NCBI GenBank assembly: GCA_945865355.1
Contig: CAMBDN010000112.1
Location: forward strand, 1 to 8,148
From: Legionella genomosp. 1
GTDB lineage: Bacteria > Pseudomonadota > Gammaproteobacteria > Legionellales > Legionellaceae
Direction of reading: 5' to 3'
DNA: 8,148 bases
The notes beneath the pieces were generated by a model. The model searched no databases. It was not told where the DNA came from and saw only the letters and a program-made list of their open reading frames with translations. This document shows, piece by piece, positions 6,657-8,148 of the stretch. A program made the translations under genes and the position numbers. Position 1 is the stretch's first letter, and every line of letters starts with the position of its first letter.

Positions 6657-7943
6657 ATGAAAGCAATAAAAAAAATAGTGCATTACCTTGACCATTCTAT
6701 GCAGCGTAGCTTATCAAGTTCTGCACACCAAGTTGTGGTGGTTGGAGCACTAGCTTTTTTTGGATTTCCATTTTTTCACTGGATCTGGTCTGAATGGTTT
6801 CCTCAACCCTATGAAAATCTATGGTTGCGTTTGCTGGGTAGTCTTCTTGGTTTTGGTTTGATGCTAACACCACATTGGCCCGCTTGGAGTAAGCGCTATA
6901 TGCCTTGGTATTGGTTTTTGACGTTACTCTACTCCCTATCATTTTTTTACGCCTATTCTTTTTTGATGAATCAAGCCAGCGTCATTTCTGCTATGACCTT
7001 GCTATGCAGTGTCTTTCTGTTGGTGTTACTTGTTGATTTGTTGAGTTTATCCATTTTGTTGGTTGTGGGCTGGGGCCTCGCATTTCTCTGTTTTTGTTTG
7101 ACCACGCAGCATTTTTATTTTGGTGACGAACATATAGAAATGACCCTGGTCGCTTTATTTGTTGTAATTGCCGGGTCTACGGTGAATTATAAAACGGCGA
7201 TGTTGCAGCAACAGCGTATGGCAGGAATGGCTGCTGCAGCCGGTATGATAGCGCATGAGTTGCGTACCCCTTTGCTAGGGATTAAAAGTGGTGCCCAAGC
7301 TTTAGCCACATACACGCCAATGTTATTTTCCGCTTATAATTTAGCTAAAGAGCAGGGGATATTATCTGCTCCAATTCGTGAAAATCGAATACATCAACTT
7401 GAGGGGGTAAGCGAGCGTATTATTAGTGAAATCGATTATGCAAATACCATTATCGATATGTTGCTTATTAAGGCGGGGCGTGAAAATACGCTGCAAAATT
7501 GTGTGTTAGAGCCTTGTTCAATGGCGGAGTGTTTAAACGAGGCTATTGCCAGGTATCCATTTCAATCCGCGTCAACGCGTGCATTGGTCAATTGGCAAGG
7601 TGATTTTCAATTCAACGGTTCAAAACTATTAATGCAGCATGTGCTGTTTAATTTATTGAAAAATGCACTTTATGTTATTGCCACAGCGCAGCGAGGGGAA
7701 ATTACTATTTGGGCAGAGCGTGGAGAAACATGCAACTTTCTCTATGTGAAAGACTCAGCGAAAGGGATGACCGCACTTCAATTGTCGCGGTTGTTTGATC
7801 ACTTTTATACGACCACGTTTATGGGTACAGGAATTGGTTTATCCTTTTGCAAATTGGTCATGCATCGGTTTGGAGGTGATATTACTTGTGAGGCAGAGGA
7901 AGGGGTGTATACAAAATTCATTCTATCGTTTCCACTTGTTTGA
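6657..7943 (+). CDS. Membrane sensor histidine kinase, CqsS/LqsS (alpha-hydroxyketone receptor) type
   Basis: This is probably an inner-membrane quorum-sensing kinase. Residues are numbered from the ATG at 6657 (428 aa). Six hydrophobic segments lie at about 26-44, 56-72, 82-104, 109-126, 128-148 and 162-176. GFPFFHWIW...WFPQPYENLWLR and the following RYMPWYWF resemble what I recall of Vibrio CqsS (GFP...IWEYWFPQSYENLGLR, RYMPGYF). The dimerisation domain has phospho-acceptor His200 in MIAHELRTPLLGI. The ATPase domain has the N-box FNLLKNALY (Asn332, Asn336), a G1-like DSAKG (366-370), an F-box LFDHFYTT, and G2 GTGIGLSF (390-397). It ends there without a receiver, like Legionella LqsS/LqsT and unlike hybrid CqsS. 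In-frame starts also exist at 6633 (GTG, inside the dyad) and 6648. I chose 6657 because a GGA lies 10 nt upstream and the N-terminus aligns best. The exact ligand is inferred. Confidence 0.88.
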   Translation: MKAIKKIVHYLDHSMQRSLSSSAHQVVVVGALAFFGFPFFHWIWSEWFPQPYENLWLRLLGSLLGFGLMLTPHWPAWSKRYMPWYWFLTLLYSLSFFYAYSFLMNQASVISAMTLLCSVFLLVLLVDLLSLSILLVVGWGLAFLCFCLTTQHFYFGDEHIEMTLVALFVVIAGSTVNYKTAMLQQQRMAGMAAAAGMIAHELRTPLLGIKSGAQALATYTPMLFSAYNLAKEQGILSAPIRENRIHQLEGVSERIISEIDYANTIIDMLLIKAGRENTLQNCVLEPCSMAECLNEAIARYPFQSASTRALVNWQGDFQFNGSKLLMQHVLFNLLKNALYVIATAQRGEITIWAERGETCNFLYVKDSAKGMTALQLSRLFDHFYTTTFMGTGIGLSFCKLVMHRFGGDITCEAEEGVYTKFILSFPLV

Positions 7944-8031
7944 ATAAAGTACAAAACCATGTTATTTTATGAATTAAGTATATTTGTGGTTTTAAAACGA
8001 AGAGACTACAAGTTTTGTTCATTAGAGTGCA

Positions 8032-8061
8032 GGGAGTGCGCTCGAAATTTGCGCGCTTCCC
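8032..8061 (+). promoter_or_regulatory. Hairpin in the leader of the downstream regulator gene
   Basis: GGGAG-T-GCGC (8032-8041) pairs with GCGCTTCCC (8053-8061). This gives nine pairs including one G-U, with a single bulged T and an 11-nt loop. It is markedly more GC-rich than its surroundings. Its foot lies 6 nt before the GGAGG ribosome site, and no U tract follows, so a leader structure affecting translation is more likely than a terminator. Confidence 0.4.
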
Positions 8062-8067
8062 GGCTTT

Positions 8068-8072
8068 GGAGG
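8068..8072 (+). promoter_or_regulatory. Ribosome binding site of the right-edge gene
   Basis: GGAGG lies 4 nt before the ATG at 8077. It is one of the strongest Shine-Dalgarno matches in the window and supports calling a gene from only 24 visible codons. Confidence 0.65.
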
Positions 8073-8076
8073 CGCT

Positions 8077-8148
8077 ATGCAACAATTTTCAATTCCCACC
8101 TGCTTCTTTCCTAGCACGGCATTGTTTCTTGATGACAGTCATGATTTT
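8077..8148 (+). CDS. Probable response regulator, first 24 residues (runs off right edge)
   Basis: Only 24 codons are visible, starting at an ATG behind a strong GGAGG. The fragment contains FFPSTALFLDDSHDF. A hydrophobic beta strand ending in two acidic residues (Asp19, Asp20) is the hallmark of the first strand of a receiver domain, where the acidic pair binds Mg2+. The phospho-acceptor Asp and any output domain lie outside the window. Its position 133 bp after a kinase that lacks a receiver, on the same strand, makes it the natural phosphorelay partner. This is inference from a short fragment; an unrelated protein with a similar start cannot be excluded. Confidence 0.6.
   Translation, partial: MQQFSIPTCFFPSTALFLDDSHDF

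Larger units (their letters stand above)
7944..8076 (+). promoter_or_regulatory. Spacer between kinase and regulator, with palindromic elements
   Basis: This is a 133-bp spacer that probably holds a promoter for the downstream gene. AAAACCA (7953-7959) and TGGTTTT (7987-7993) form a perfect 7-bp inverted repeat 27 nt apart. The second arm overlaps GTTTTAAAAC (7989-7998), a perfect 10-bp palindrome. A TATATT -10-like hexamer sits at 7979-7984 between the arms, but no good -35 box lies at the right distance. No strong terminator is seen after the kinase stop, so co-transcription is also possible. Confidence 0.35.

Noticed and set aside
1..8148. CRISPR arrays, tRNA or rRNA genes
   Set aside because: No regularly spaced repeats and no tRNA- or rRNA-like stretches were seen on reading either strand.

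Overview
The window comes from a moderately AT-rich gammaproteobacterium. Two things point to Legionella or a close relative in the Legionellales: the hemC-hemD-hemX-hemY order, and a six-segment sensor kinase resembling the Vibrio CqsS / Legionella LqsS-LqsT family that ends after its ATPase domain. This placement is inferred from gene content and protein character; no database search was possible.

Layout from left to right. (1) Positions 1-503, minus strand: the N-terminal part of a SEC-C zinc-motif protein whose C-terminus lies beyond the left edge. (2) About 529-2337: one insertion sequence with an intact IS1634-type (IS4-related) DDE transposase on the minus strand and short imperfect terminal inverted repeats, but no clear target-site duplication. 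(3) 2338-2580: a gene-poor spacer with one clean hairpin. (4) 2581-6587, minus strand: a tight tetrapyrrole operon, hemC-hemD-hemX-hemY, in which every junction overlaps (4, 17 and 1 nt). (5) 6588-6656: a very short divergent control region that holds a bulged inverted repeat and a 10-bp palindrome. (6) 6657-7943, plus strand: the membrane sensor kinase. (7) 7944-8076: a spacer with palindromes and a hairpin just before a strong ribosome binding site. (8) 8077-8148: the first 24 codons of a gene that looks like a response-regulator receiver domain and runs off the right edge.

HemC and HemD carry out two successive steps: four porphobilinogens become hydroxymethylbilane, which becomes uroporphyrinogen III. 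HemX and HemY are the membrane-anchored accessory proteins usually encoded with them. The kinase and the following regulator gene look like a two-component pair that would sense an alpha-hydroxyketone type signal. No CqsA/LqsA-type synthase is visible here. The divergent arrangement with hemC raises, without proving, the possibility of shared control.

The most interesting part is the right third: the CqsS/LqsS-like kinase, its unusual ATP-binding G1 box, the dyad between it and hemC, and the structured leader of the downstream regulator. The hem operon itself is ordinary and well conserved.
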